Shown here: positions 1-10,627 of the stretch, piece by piece | Numbering within the stretch: position 1 is the stretch's first letter | How the letters are laid out: every line of letters begins with the position of its first letter | From: Nageia nagi | Lineage: Eukaryota; Pinophyta | Direction of reading: 5' to 3' | Length of the DNA: 64,000 bases | Assembly: GCA_050084985.1 (NCBI GenBank) | Contig: JBITNC010000002.1 | Span: 39,618,001 to 39,682,000, forward strand | Position numbers and translations under genes: made by a program | Notes under the pieces: model-generated | Seen by the model: only the letters and a program-made list of their open reading frames with translations | The model's database searches: none | Told to the model about the DNA's origin: nothing

Positions 1-2190
1 AGCCCTTACAAAATGACTAGGGTTTAATCTTGGAAAATTCGAAAAATAAGCAAAATTATGACTAGGCAAGTTAGGCGCACATTTTCAAGGTTTTCTACAT
101 TTTCTCAAGCTTGGAAAAACTTGGAAAACCAGCGCCTGCAAAAAGGGAGGCCTAAATTTGCTCAAAATTGAAAATTTCAAGCATGGGATTGTGCACAATT
201 GGATTCTACATCAAATTGGTCTTTCAAGCATTCCAATTGGGCAAGTATTTCACCTCCCAATCAAGAAAATACCTCCCTACAGAGAAAAAATAGAAAAGAG
301 GAATTAAGGACAGCCAATGAAAATCCACCAAAATTTCTCAAAATTTAGATTTGCAATTTGAAGACATTAGTGTGAGGAGAAGACAAATCTAAGCACATGG
401 ACCTTGAAAAAATTGAAAAAAAAGGTAAAATTGTGCTCATGGGAGGTAGGCGCATGTTTTCTAAGTTTACTAACTTTTATCAAGCAATAGAAAAACTTGA
501 AAACCTGCACCTAGGATTTGGAGGATCTAATTTGACTCAAATTCAAAATTTTCAAGCATAAGAGCATGAATTATTCAATTCCATACAAGATTGGTCTTTG
601 GAATTTTGGGAAAGGATGAATTTTGCTCCTTCAAAATCATGAAAACTTGGAGAGCCAATAGGAATGCTCCAAAAACTTTCTCAAATTTCCAAATTTGCAA
701 ATCCAAAATCCAAGACATGGGTGTTGAGAGAATCACAAAGTTGAGCGATTTGGCTCTTGGAATCATTGAAAGAACATCAAAAATGCCCCACTAAATGGTA
801 GGCGCAGGTTTATTGTGTTTTCTAGACATTGCCAAGCATTCCAATACTTTGAAAACCTGCGCCTAGCATTTTAGGGGCCCAAAATTTATCAAAAGTGAAA
901 TTTTTTCAGTCTTATGGGGTAGATGGTGCAATTCTACACCATTTTGGTCTTGAAATGTGCAATTTGGATGAGACCAACTCCCTCAAATCATGGAGTTGTC
1001 CTCCAAAATGAGGAAAAATAGAAAACTCCAAATGAGCAAACCCTTTCTTTTTTTCCCAAAATTGAGTTTTTTTAGATGCAAAATCTAAAACATGGGTATT
1101 GAGGGGCAAAATGCACCAAATCTCTTCCTCCCATGGCTAGACACTGATTTTCCATTTTTTCTATGCCTTGGCCAAGTTCTCAATGTTGGAAATGAAGAAT
1201 AAACCCTAAAGGAGCAAAAGGGGAGCAAGGAGGATCAATATGGTGGTGACATGTGGCATAATTTGCCCTAAAAGTCTATAGATACACCATCATCCCCCCA
1301 TTCTCCTCACACAATTCATTTTCATCCACCAAAAGCAAATTTTTGAAGAATTTGAGAGCCAAAACAAGGAAGGAAAGGCAACATCCAGCTTTGAAGGATT
1401 AAAGCTCAAAACCATACCCAAACACCCTAGCACCACCAAACCTCAAGATCCAAAGGTATTTCATCACCTTTACTTATGTTCGTCAAGAATTTTTGAAGAT
1501 TTATCCTCCAAAACCTCATTTTTGGAGATCCCAAACACTTGAAAATTTAGTTTTTTTAGAATTCAAAATTGCATAGAGATTTGGACACCCTTTTCCCTTG
1601 GGATCATCTTTAGTTTCCACCAAAATTATGAAAAAAACAGAAAAAAAATATTCAAGATCCAAGATTTAAGGCCCAAAATACAAAAAAAATCAAAAAAATT
1701 ATAAAAAATCCAGGAAAAATTCAAAAACTCTCTAAAATTAGTTTTTCAAGTCACAATTGACCGTTTCAAATGTTGAAACACCTTCCCCACTCATTTCCCA
1801 TCTACCCAAGGTGTTAAAAACCCATTCCAGCATCATTTAGTGACATTGCCAAATATACCCTCTCTTTTCTTTGCATTTTTATGACAGGTCAGTCTTTTTT
1901 CCACCAGCCTTCATTTTTCCTCTAAAATTATGAAAAATCCTCCGAAAATCCCAAATTTTACGAAATTTGTTTCCAAGGCACGATTCCCTCTGAGTTGATT
2001 ACCTTGGCATTGCTCCAGCTTTACTCAAAAAGCCTTAAAACTTCACAAATTTGGCTTGCTTTCGATGATGGTATACTTGAGATAACATCCAAAAAAATCC
2101 AAAATTTTATTTTTTTCCTAGCAAGTGCCCAAAACTTGTTGAGCGCCTCCTAGCGTTGTCTTGTTCATATAACAGGAACGAAATGACATC
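1..2190 (+). repeat. LTR/leader-like region of non-autonomous retroelement A, with hairpin modules
   Basis: No gene is visible here. The stretch is AT-rich and contains three widely spaced imperfect hairpins whose ends read TAGGCGC...GCGCCTA-like: 72-137, 447-513 and 799-865. The third is the cleanest, with arms TAGGCGCAGGTTT (799-811) and AAACCTGCGCCTA (853-865). After a promoter-like block near 1250-1285 comes a leader of about 0.9 kb that runs into the ORF remnant starting near 2.2 kb. The same arrangement (hairpin-rich DNA, then an ORF of the same kind) recurs at 19.1-22.2 and 22.2-28.6 kb. I infer that this is the 5' LTR plus untranslated leader of element A; its left end lies outside the window. 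Confidence 0.55.
1248..1286 (+). promoter_or_regulatory. Putative LTR promoter of element A (G-box-like plus TATA-like)
   Basis: GACATGTGGCAT (CATGTG core at 1250-1255) is followed about 20 bp later by a TATA-like TCTATAGATAC (1275-1285) and then a CT/CA-rich leader. A very similar pair, a perfect CACGTG followed by TATATATA, occurs near 20.52 kb in the next LTR-like block of the same family. That recurrence is the main support; function is inferred. Confidence 0.4.
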
Positions 2191-2199
2191 TATTTAAAG

Positions 2200-5188
2200 A
2201 AATATCAAGGAGAGAAAGCAAGCGAGGCTTATTTTGGAAAGCCCCATCAATTTCGCATATATGACAGAAACTCTCCAAGCAAGTTCATAGACCACTTCAG
2301 CAAAATTGGGGATACTGAGTGTTCCAATACAGATGTAGTAAAGACATTGTACTGTATTCAGAAAATTGATCCTGTTATGCTAATAAAAGACACATTGAAA
2401 GTATCTTTATTAGTCGAGGCATCTATGGTGCCATTTGCTTCACCCTTCCCAAGGCTCTGCTACGAGGTGGGAAAGCATTGTGACTACAGGAACCGAAAAC
2501 TCCTTGATATGGATGGCAATGAGATGATCAATTTTTCGAACTTAGAAATTGAGAAAGTCTTCGCTTTGTCAAGCAAAGACACATCATACATTATGAAAGA
2601 TTCATATAATTTCTAAAAACATCTAAGACCTCCAAGAGATCTAGTCAAAGATTGGTTGGCCGACAACCGCAAACACTTCACAAGAAAAACTTTGGCAGTG
2701 CCCAAGAAAGGGGAGTTTTACCCAACGTTCTCCAAGGTTATTGCAATGATATCCAGAGTGACCAGATTGAAGGATGATACTAGATTCAAACCAAAATTTG
2801 CAAGGTTCATAGGCATGATCAATGCAAGCAAAGGTATAAGATGGAGCAATGTGATTAGCGACTACATGACTACGCAGTTAAGAAATATCGAGGTAGATAA
2901 GAAGTTCTACATCAACTCCTACCTAGTATACTTACTCCTTCATGGCAAGGAGAGAAAAACCTCTATTGCTAATACCAAATATTTATATAACCCATTGCAT
3001 CCTATGTGGGAGAGATACCCATGATTATGGATACAAAGTAGATGGAATTATGACAACTAGATAATGATGCACACGGGTTTGAATGTCGTATTTATGATGA
3101 AACCATCGGCGGGGAAAATATGCATAGGATATCCAATCAAGTTGTCGTCGCCTTAAGAGGACATGCGGACTTCTACATGGAAGAATTAGAATTCACATAC
3201 ATCAGATTCTATGGTTCTAAAGAAGCCTCGCTATACTCTATTACATAAGTGACCGCCTCATCTTCATGGAATTTTCTAAGCACTTAACATACACGATAAG
3301 GTATGGGTGAAAAATCTTTCCTCACTTACGAACTATCTATTATAGTGGGAGGCTTTGAATGCACTACTTGACATCAAATCTTGTTGATCAAACGTGACCT
3401 AATGCTTCATCACTTTGAAATTGAGCTAGCTACAGATCAGTATGATCCAGATGAAGTGATCGATGCCTTTTTCAGGAAAACATGGAATACAACATTCCCT
3501 CATACGTCCCTCAGCAACCTAGAAAAATACAGAAATATCCGGAATTCTAAGCAGATTCAGAGGATACACAGAATTAGTTGAAAAAAAGAATACAACAGGA
3601 AGCTGAAAAGGAAGCCAAATAGAAACCTCCAGTTCCAATAACAGAGTCCCCAAGGCCTGAGTATGCAATTCCTATCATATCACCTACCATAGCCTTGGCA
3701 CAGGGACAAAATGGGCAATACGCTACCATAAGCGTCCCCAACCAAACCATCGAGACTTTTGTTCAGGGTGCATCAAATGGAATTGAGCATCTCAGAGAGG
3801 CTGGATTAATCTCTCGCCCGCTCGATCACCTTCATAAGAAGTTAACTCATCCAAACAAGTTCAACCGAAGAAGTATACCTCGTCGTCCAAGCCCTGTGAC
3901 ACCACCATCCAGTTCGAGTTCCAATGAGTATCGTCTAGACTATAGCTCAACTAAGTTTGATGAGAAGATGAATTTCGGCACGGCTATAAACATCACCATG
4001 GATATTGACCAAGTAAACATCTCTAACAAAGTTCTAAATTGATGACTCTATAGAGATTCATATTGGAGATGATCCCAAGGTCAACATAGTTGTACAAGAA
4101 GTTGCAGCACCAACAACTTCTAAATCCACTCCATAAAAGACATCCAAGACACCTCCACCTTCAAAGAAAGTTCCAACATCTCGACCAAGTTCATCAAGAT
4201 CGATAAAAATGGCATCCTCATCAGGAGGAGACAATGGAAACGAAGAAGGAGAAAAAGAAAATGAAGACCAACGAAAGAAAAGAAAATAGATAGAGCATGA
4301 CACTAGTGATGAGGATATAGTGATGGTAACTTATGAGAATCCTCATGAAGAACCACATTTTGATATGGTCACTATGTTGGCGAATATGAGTCAGATCATC
4401 CTTGTGAAGGAGAAGATTCCAAAGTTGTAAACATGGAACTTCAACATATTGATACCCTTATCACCACTGTAGAAAAGGTCACCTACAAAGACAAGCTCTA
4501 TTCTAGAAAAAGCAAAGATGGAACTAGAAAGTTTGCTCTCATCGTAGAAGTGGAAGAGACCCCTGCAAAGATAATAGGCCCATTGGGAATAGAGCACAAT
4601 CTTTTCACAAATGCATAGGCACTAAGAGAAGTTGGTATCCAAAACAACATTCAGATCCACGAACTAAAATAAAAAGTGGCAAGTCAAGAAAGAATTGCCA
4701 AGGAAGTTGAAGCTGCTAACCTAACCATTGAAGATATTAGGAAGCAGGTCAACTTGAACATTGAGATAACTGCCATCAAATAGGAATGGACCAAGAATAT
4801 AATTGATGCCCTCAAAAGACTCTTCCTAAACGTAACAAATTTTACGTTGAAGAAGATGGTTCATTCACTCAGACAAATAAACTTGACAATCTAATCAATA
4901 GATGGAAAGAAGCATACCCCACAATGCACGACCTATGGAGAAGGGCTCCTTGTCATCCAATCATCCTCGATTTCTGTTATGATTGGTTCCATTTATATGA
5001 TTATCTATACTATGTCAAGGTTAAAACTACAAACTTCATCAACACAAGAACTTGACTCAAGGGCATCATCGACAAACAAATAAAATAATATGAATTTTAG
5101 ATACCCTTGCTTTAAGAGAATGGCAGAGTGAAAGAACACCTCCCGATAATGAATGAAATACAAGCCACCATTCAGGATTTGTTATGTA
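2200..5188 (+). pseudogene. Element A additional-type ORF, 5' part (decayed, split by a gypsy insertion)
   Basis: Fragments of one coding sequence are readable across several frames: 2347-2616, 2656-3024, 3381-3581, 3695-4042 and 4433-4618. They contain ISDYMTTQLRNIEVDKKFYI, a strand like YIRFYGSKEA, and the block YDPDEVIDAFFRKTW. Each has a counterpart in the better preserved ORF of element B at 25.3-28.6 kb (for example YDPEGVISTFFKKTW). A SSGGDNGNEEGE acidic block near 4.2 kb is followed by remnants of a lysine/glutamate-rich tail. Stop codons and frameshifts are frequent, so it is a pseudogene. The reading frame is cut at 5188-5193 by the gypsy element and resumes exactly at 17946. No recognised enzyme motif is present; function unknown. 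No gag, protease, RT or integrase is visible, so element A looks non-autonomous. Confidence 0.6.
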
Positions 5189-5193
5189 CAAAG

Positions 5194-6614
5194 TGTTGAT
5201 TAGGATTGTGTAATATATGCGCCACGAACAATCTTAACCAGAGTAAATCAAGAACAGACTATGTGACAGTCTGATCTCCGGAGAAGGCCGGTTCCTTATA
5301 CATTGGGTATAGGAAAAGTAGCAGGAAAGAAAAATAAAAGAGTAGAGTGCGAGGAATTTAAGTAAAGGTTTAGGGTAACAAGAGAGAAAGCAAAGGAGGA
5401 TCACTAGTTCAGCGCGGGCTTTCACAGTGTGTGAAACCTTGGTCTGAATCTAGTGTAGCAGCTACGGTACAAGCTCTCACTCTCTAATAGTTTCCCAGCT
5501 TTACTCTACCATGTAGCAGACACAGTTATACTAGCAACTCGCGATTACCATTCAGGAAACAAGCCAAGCTGCCACGATGTAACCAAATTAAGAATGACAA
5601 TGACAAGTGCTAGACAAGAAAGGTCAAGATGGTTTCATATTACTGATAAAAAACTACAGGTCTTCGAGAACAAATGTAAAGAGCAATACTAGGGCTTCCG
5701 ACCCCTCTTTCACTTTATTTTCATATACTTATACTGAAGAAATAACAGTTACAAGAAAACGAAAACAGAACGGTTTACAAAACGGCCTCAAGATTCTGGC
5801 CACTTCTAACTATCATCATACATACATGCCATTTGTCCGACAGTTACAAAACTGAGAATGTCGTGGAAGGTAACTACCTCCAGAACTACAATTATCCTTT
5901 CTTTGTGACATCGTTATTTCGGAAACTTTATTCACTGACTCCGGGCCTTTTGATCACCCCTTGCTGACCTCATCATCTCCGGAATCCGGTCTTTCCCACA
6001 ACTGAGGTTTATTCTTTCTGCTATGACGTCATCATCTTATTCCGGAATGCTTTACTTCCGCTGCCTCCGGCTTCTCAATTATCTCTTTGCTGACCTCATC
6101 ATCTCCGGAACCCGGTCTTTCCCCCAACTGAGGTTTATTCTTTCTGTTATGACGTCATCATCTTATTCCGGAACGCTTTACTTCCGCTGCATCCGGCTTT
6201 TCAATTATCTCTTTGCTGACCTCATCATCTCCGGAACCCGGTCTTTTCCACAACTGAGTTTTATTCCTTTTCCTATGACGTCATCATCTTATTCCGGAAC
6301 GCTTTACTTCCGCTACCTCCGGCTTTTCAATTATCTCTTTGCTGACCTCATCATCTCCGGAATCCGGTCTTTTCCACAACTGAGTTTTATTCCTTTTCCT
6401 ATGACGTCATCATCTTATTCCGGAACACTTTACTTCCGCTGCCTCCGGCTTTTTAATTATCTCTCTGCTGACCTCATCATCTCCGGAACCCGGTCTTCAC
6501 CAAAACGTAAGCTTTATTTGTTCCAAAACTTCCGGAGATCTTAAAATGAACTTATAGTTGCAAGCAAAGTACGCTGGGGCTCTAAATAAATAAGTTATTA
6601 TGTATGCATATACA
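5194..6614 (-). repeat. 3' LTR of the gypsy element (1,421 bp)
   Basis: It starts TGTTGATTAGG on the plus strand and ends TACA; homologous throughout to 16651-17945. It contains four copies of a 126-bp tandem unit, each with the palindrome TGACGTCA (6024, 6150, 6276, 6402). It is exactly one unit longer than the 5' LTR. Confidence 0.93.
6023..6526 (-). repeat. 126-bp tandem repeat array in U3 (four units) with TGACGTCA palindromes
   Basis: The four TGACGTCA sites lie at 6024-6031, 6150-6157, 6276-6283 and 6402-6409, spaced exactly 126 bp apart. Each is followed by TCATCTTATTCCGGAA and later by CTGACCTCATCATCTCCGGAA. The array is upstream of the transcribed part in the sense (minus) orientation, so it is in U3. 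TGACGTCA is the classical bZIP (TGA/CREB-type) palindrome. Because 126 is divisible by three, the array creates a long fortuitous ORF, which I do not regard as a gene. Confidence 0.85.
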
Positions 6615-6700
6615 TTATGGCGACTTCTGGGGGAAAATTTCGCCTTTATTAAAGAGGAATTTAGAACTCCGTCTGAAACATAATAACAAAATGAAATCTG

Positions 6701-9700
6701 TTATTTCTGAAACTCTAAAAATTGCACAACCTTACCCCAACTTGCATGATTTTCGGAGAAGTCTTTTATTCTCGATTGGGCTAGAGCTGTGTTATTCAAA
6801 ATTTCGTAGGAGATTTGCCCGTATTTGTGCAATATCGGCTGTAGGACCACTCCTTTACTGGCACATTGGTCAAAAAATTCAAACAAAGCTGACGCATCAA
6901 AAGAATTCAGTAACAAATCTATATCCTCCGTCTTTTGACTATCTTCATGAATATATTTCAAAATTTCAGCCTCGGAGATGGGTGAACTATCTTCCTTCCA
7001 CAATCCCGGAAATCTTGCCTCAGATAATTTAGCTATTTCAGCTTTCTGGGTTTCTACCCCCTGCCACTGCTTGATTAAATTATTTTTTATTTCTTGACAC
7101 ACCCATTTCCCGCGGACTGGGTGGTCAATCGCTGAGATCAACTCAACCCTATTTCCCACATTTAGGGCATGAAGCTCCTCGTCGGAAATTTCAACCAGCT
7201 TTTTCTTTGCCCTCTTTGCTATATTCTCCATGGGGTCGATAATACTTTCACAGAGTCTGACACTTGCCTCTAATTTCTTCAACTCTGAAAAACATAGATC
7301 AATGTGATCTCTGAGTTGAATCAGTTGTTTGATCTTTGGAGATAATTGTTCCCGGAATTTTTCTTTTATTCTAATCAAAAAATCTCTGTCCACCTTATTG
7401 ACATTTGAATTCAGCCGCATCTGTGCGATGTCAGCGTTTAAATCGCCAATTATTGTCTCTTTTGCTGCTACTTCAGCTGTTTTGGTTGCAATTTCCGCAT
7501 CCTTCTGTGCTATGACCACATCTTTCTTTGTTAGGCTATCTGCAGTCGGAGCGGTAGCTAAACTTGCTCTGAGAGCAACTATGCTATTGTCTGCAGCTTT
7601 TAATTTTAGCCGTTGAGACTCTAATTGTTGTTTCATTACTTCATTTGCCTTTTGGAGCTTATTATATTTGACCTCTAATTTGGTCAATTCAGAAATGTTT
7701 AAGTCCACAGTAGTTTGCAACAGCTCATTCTTATCACTCCGGGATATGCTCTTGGTGTCTATCCTTACCCGAGTGTTCATTGCAGACAAATCACTTTGCC
7801 CCTCTTGATGGTCTTAGGCGATAGCAACTTCCAAAACTCTGCTTTTGGCATCCACAGACGTCCGGAGCCTCACTGGATTATCAAGTGCCGGGAGTTTTTG
7901 CATTTGCTTCTGCATCCAGGCTTCCTGATTCTGCTTCAATTTTTTGTACTGCTCCATGATCCTGCTCACCGATACCTGCTGACCAGATATTGCAATGAAT
8001 GGGGAGGCCGCGCTTAGTTCTGGTGCGGAAGAGGATAACACCTGTTGAATCGGTGTAACAGGGCTGGCTTGACTAGGGCCAGAGACACTGCTACTGAGTG
8101 TTGCGGGTATAGACGGCTCCGGAGTGGATGATGGAGGTGAAGATGGTACAAAGATGACACCGGTGGGGGGAGTGATGAGGGGAACCGATGAAGAGGAAGT
8201 GGGTTTAGGCCATGTGAATGGTGATGGCAAATTAGGAAGTGGTGGAAGGGTTGGTGATGGTGGGGATGAAGTGACAGCTATGGAAGGTGAGTAAGACGAA
8301 ATGGGGGTGACTGCCGGAGGTGGAATGATTGTCAAGGGACCAGAGGAGACAACATAGATAGGAGGAATAAAAGAAGAAAGCGTACCTGTAGGAGTGGAGC
8401 TCCTCCTTTTTTTCCTTGGTGACTGAGGACCTTTTGCAGCTTTTCTCTTCGCTGTATAGACCTTCCCCGGCCTTTTTCCCACTTCTTGGGAAGTCTCAGG
8501 TGTGGTCTCTCTAGTTTCTCCACTAACCTACTTTCCGGGGACAGGGGCTTGATCTGCTTTTGACGGTTGTTGCTGCTCCTCCCCAAAACTTGCTAACGAA
8601 TCATCTGATGGGACATCCGTAAGATGCTCAATCTACCACATCTCCTCAAATTTGTCGTCCAAATCGGACTCCAAAGGGGCAAGCTTATTTCCGGACTCAA
8701 CCCTGTATCGTACAAATGCTGCGATTTTCTCTTCACTCCACTTCTGTCTCCTCAGGGTAGTCAAGGATGCTTTTGAGATGGAGTCCGTCTTGGGGTCGAA
8801 ATTAACCTTCTTCTCATAAAAGCTCATCCATGGAGGTAGTAAATCTTTTAAAAGTAAGTTTCGGGGCATCACCCGGTCTTCACTTGCTGGATTTCTCCAC
8901 TGCTCGAGCTCCGGTCTTATATCTGCCTTGAAGCCCGGAGGATTAGGCTGGCTTCTCAATTTCTTGCCAAAAATATCCTCCGGGTCATACAACAAAAACT
9001 GGTTCATTTTTTTCAGTCTTAGTCCCAAAAGCTTTTGTTCTAGACCCTCGTTTCCGCCCCTACTCTGCAACACCAAATCGTGGACTCTAAGTGGGAGGCT
9101 ATAAGTGACCCTCTTCTTCGCTGCCGTCCCGTACTTGGCATCTATGTAGTCCATCTGCCTGGCGAACTCCATGCTAAAAACCCAATCTGTGACATGAATA
9201 GGTAGCAAAAATGGAGCCCCCGAAAATCCGTACAACCTTACGAAAGTCCCCTCCTCAGCAAAAAACCAATCCCCCGTCTCACCATGTGGCATCCTGAGGT
9301 ATAGTTGGGAAACTGCCGATAATCATGGGATTGCTGGAGCCATTAAACTCATTGCTGGAAAAAAAAAATGCTCCACAAAATTGTAATAATCAGCTCCCCT
9401 TCTAACTTCTTCAGTCCATCTATCTACAGATTTGAGGGACCCGTCCTCACTTTGCTTATTCAGGTTCATTTGAGAAAAATACTTTGAATTCTGATGAATG
9501 AATAACCAAATAAGGTATGAGACGAAAGCGAAATGGGAACCTTCCTCTATTCTTTGTAGCTGCTCGGAGATCCCATTTGAAATGGCAGCTGACCAGTTAT
9601 AAATAATGGGGGATCTTGGGTGGGATATCAGATACGCTATGGTCAGTTTGCTCATGGAAATGTATCTGTCAGATTGCTCTCCTGCAGCAATCGACAACAT

Positions 9701-10201
9701 GGACAGTAACAACTGAGCATGTGTGTTAAAGTTGGCTAGCAAGAGTTCTGACTGGGGGACTTCTTTGAAGCTCATTGCACCCTCTGCATTCTTGTTCAGC
9801 CACGCTAGAAGGTTCTTTCTTAGATTAACACTCGGCCTTGTATCCCAATTTACTGCCATGGGAGTGGATTGAGGTGGCGGCGGGTTGAAAGCTTTTTCAA
9901 TGGAAAGGGGGTCCAAGCTGAGAACTATTTTACCAAGAGGATTTTTGACAGTCCTCGAGGTAGCATCAAACCCCTTTTTCACTAACTCTACCAACTCAGG
10001 GGCTGGGAGACATCTATGTGGAATGAAATACATTAGCCCCGACCCCATGGGAGCATGTGCAATATGATTAAAACTAAAATTCGGGCACTTACCTTCAGCT
10101 GTGCCCTTAGGATTTTTGTTCTGAGCCGTTATTTTGGTATCTTGCAACAGCTCCATTGAATCAATGACTCCTTTAGCGACCTTGGTTTGAGGGGGGGCCA
10201 T
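6701..10201 (-). pseudogene. Additional ORF of the gypsy element (aORF), one frame interrupted by four stops
   Basis: From the ATG at 10201 one single frame runs to the stop at 6701-6703 (about 1,166 codons). It is broken only by in-frame stops at 9323-9325 (TGA), 8633-8635 (TAG), 8528-8530 (TAG) and 7814-7816 (TAA), with no frameshift. The N-terminal part (10201-8633) is a globular-looking region containing WSAAISNGISEQLQRIEEG and FVRLYGFSGAPFLLPIHVTD. The middle (about 8480-7900) is a Pro/Ser/Thr-rich linker preceded by a basic patch (KRPGKVYTAKRKAAK). The C-terminal part (7789-6701) is a predicted coiled coil rich in K, E, L and A. I do not recognise a known enzyme. It lies between integrase and the 3' LTR, where Tat-lineage elements are known to carry an extra ORF, and its N-terminal half resembles the ORFs of elements A and B. 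A DNA-binding or packaging role would be a guess. Confidence 0.75.
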
Positions 10202-10203
10202 GC

Positions 10204-10401
10204 TCAATATTCTGAAATCCTCCGCTTACTCTGATTACTGCCGGCAATATTCTGTGCTTCTAGCCTTTCGATCGTTAGCTCTTTCGCGAATCTGAAGTTT
10301 GGGTAAATTTGGAATGAACCGCCTTTGGCCCTTTTAAAATCGGCTTCCAGAGTTAATGCACCGTCTTTTACTCGCACGAAATAACTCCACCATACTTTCA
10401 T
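10204..10401 (-). CDS. Small ORF before the additional ORF (65 aa, uncertain)
   Basis: A short open frame starting MKVWWSYFVRVKDG and ending with TGA at 10204-10206, two bases before the ATG of the additional ORF and in a different frame. It may be a leader ORF or a frame-shifted N-terminal extension of the additional ORF. I recognise no domain. Its position between the integrase stop (10628) and the additional ORF is the only reason to list it. Confidence 0.3.
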   Translation of the reverse strand: MKVWWSYFVRVKDGALTLEADFKRAKGGSFQIYPNFRFAKELTIERLEAQNIAGSNQSKRRISEY

Positions 10402-10627
10402 TTATAACCGATCTGTCCTTTCGCGATTTTCCTGGCCATCTCGAGATTTGATTCTGCCGATTTTCTCGGAAATTCCCATTCTGTCGGCGCAAACATGTTA
10501 TTCCCATTAATATTTTACTGCTATTAAGTGACTACCAACAATCACACTTGCTTAAAATAAATGCACACGACACGCTATTTACAATATGTACAAAATCATA
10601 TCTTTGTTTTTTTTTTTTTTTTTTGGA

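Noticed and set aside
6023-6544. Long open frame of four near-identical 42-residue repeats in the left LTR (and three in the right LTR)
   Set aside because: It arises because the U3 tandem unit is 126 bp, a multiple of three; it is antisense to the element's coding strand and has no start context or homology.
5194-6614. Possible CRISPR array because of regular repeats
   Set aside because: Repeats are 126-bp directly adjacent tandem units in a eukaryotic LTR, without short repeat/unique spacer alternation or cas genes. The same applies to the 182-bp array at 23.4-24.6 kb.
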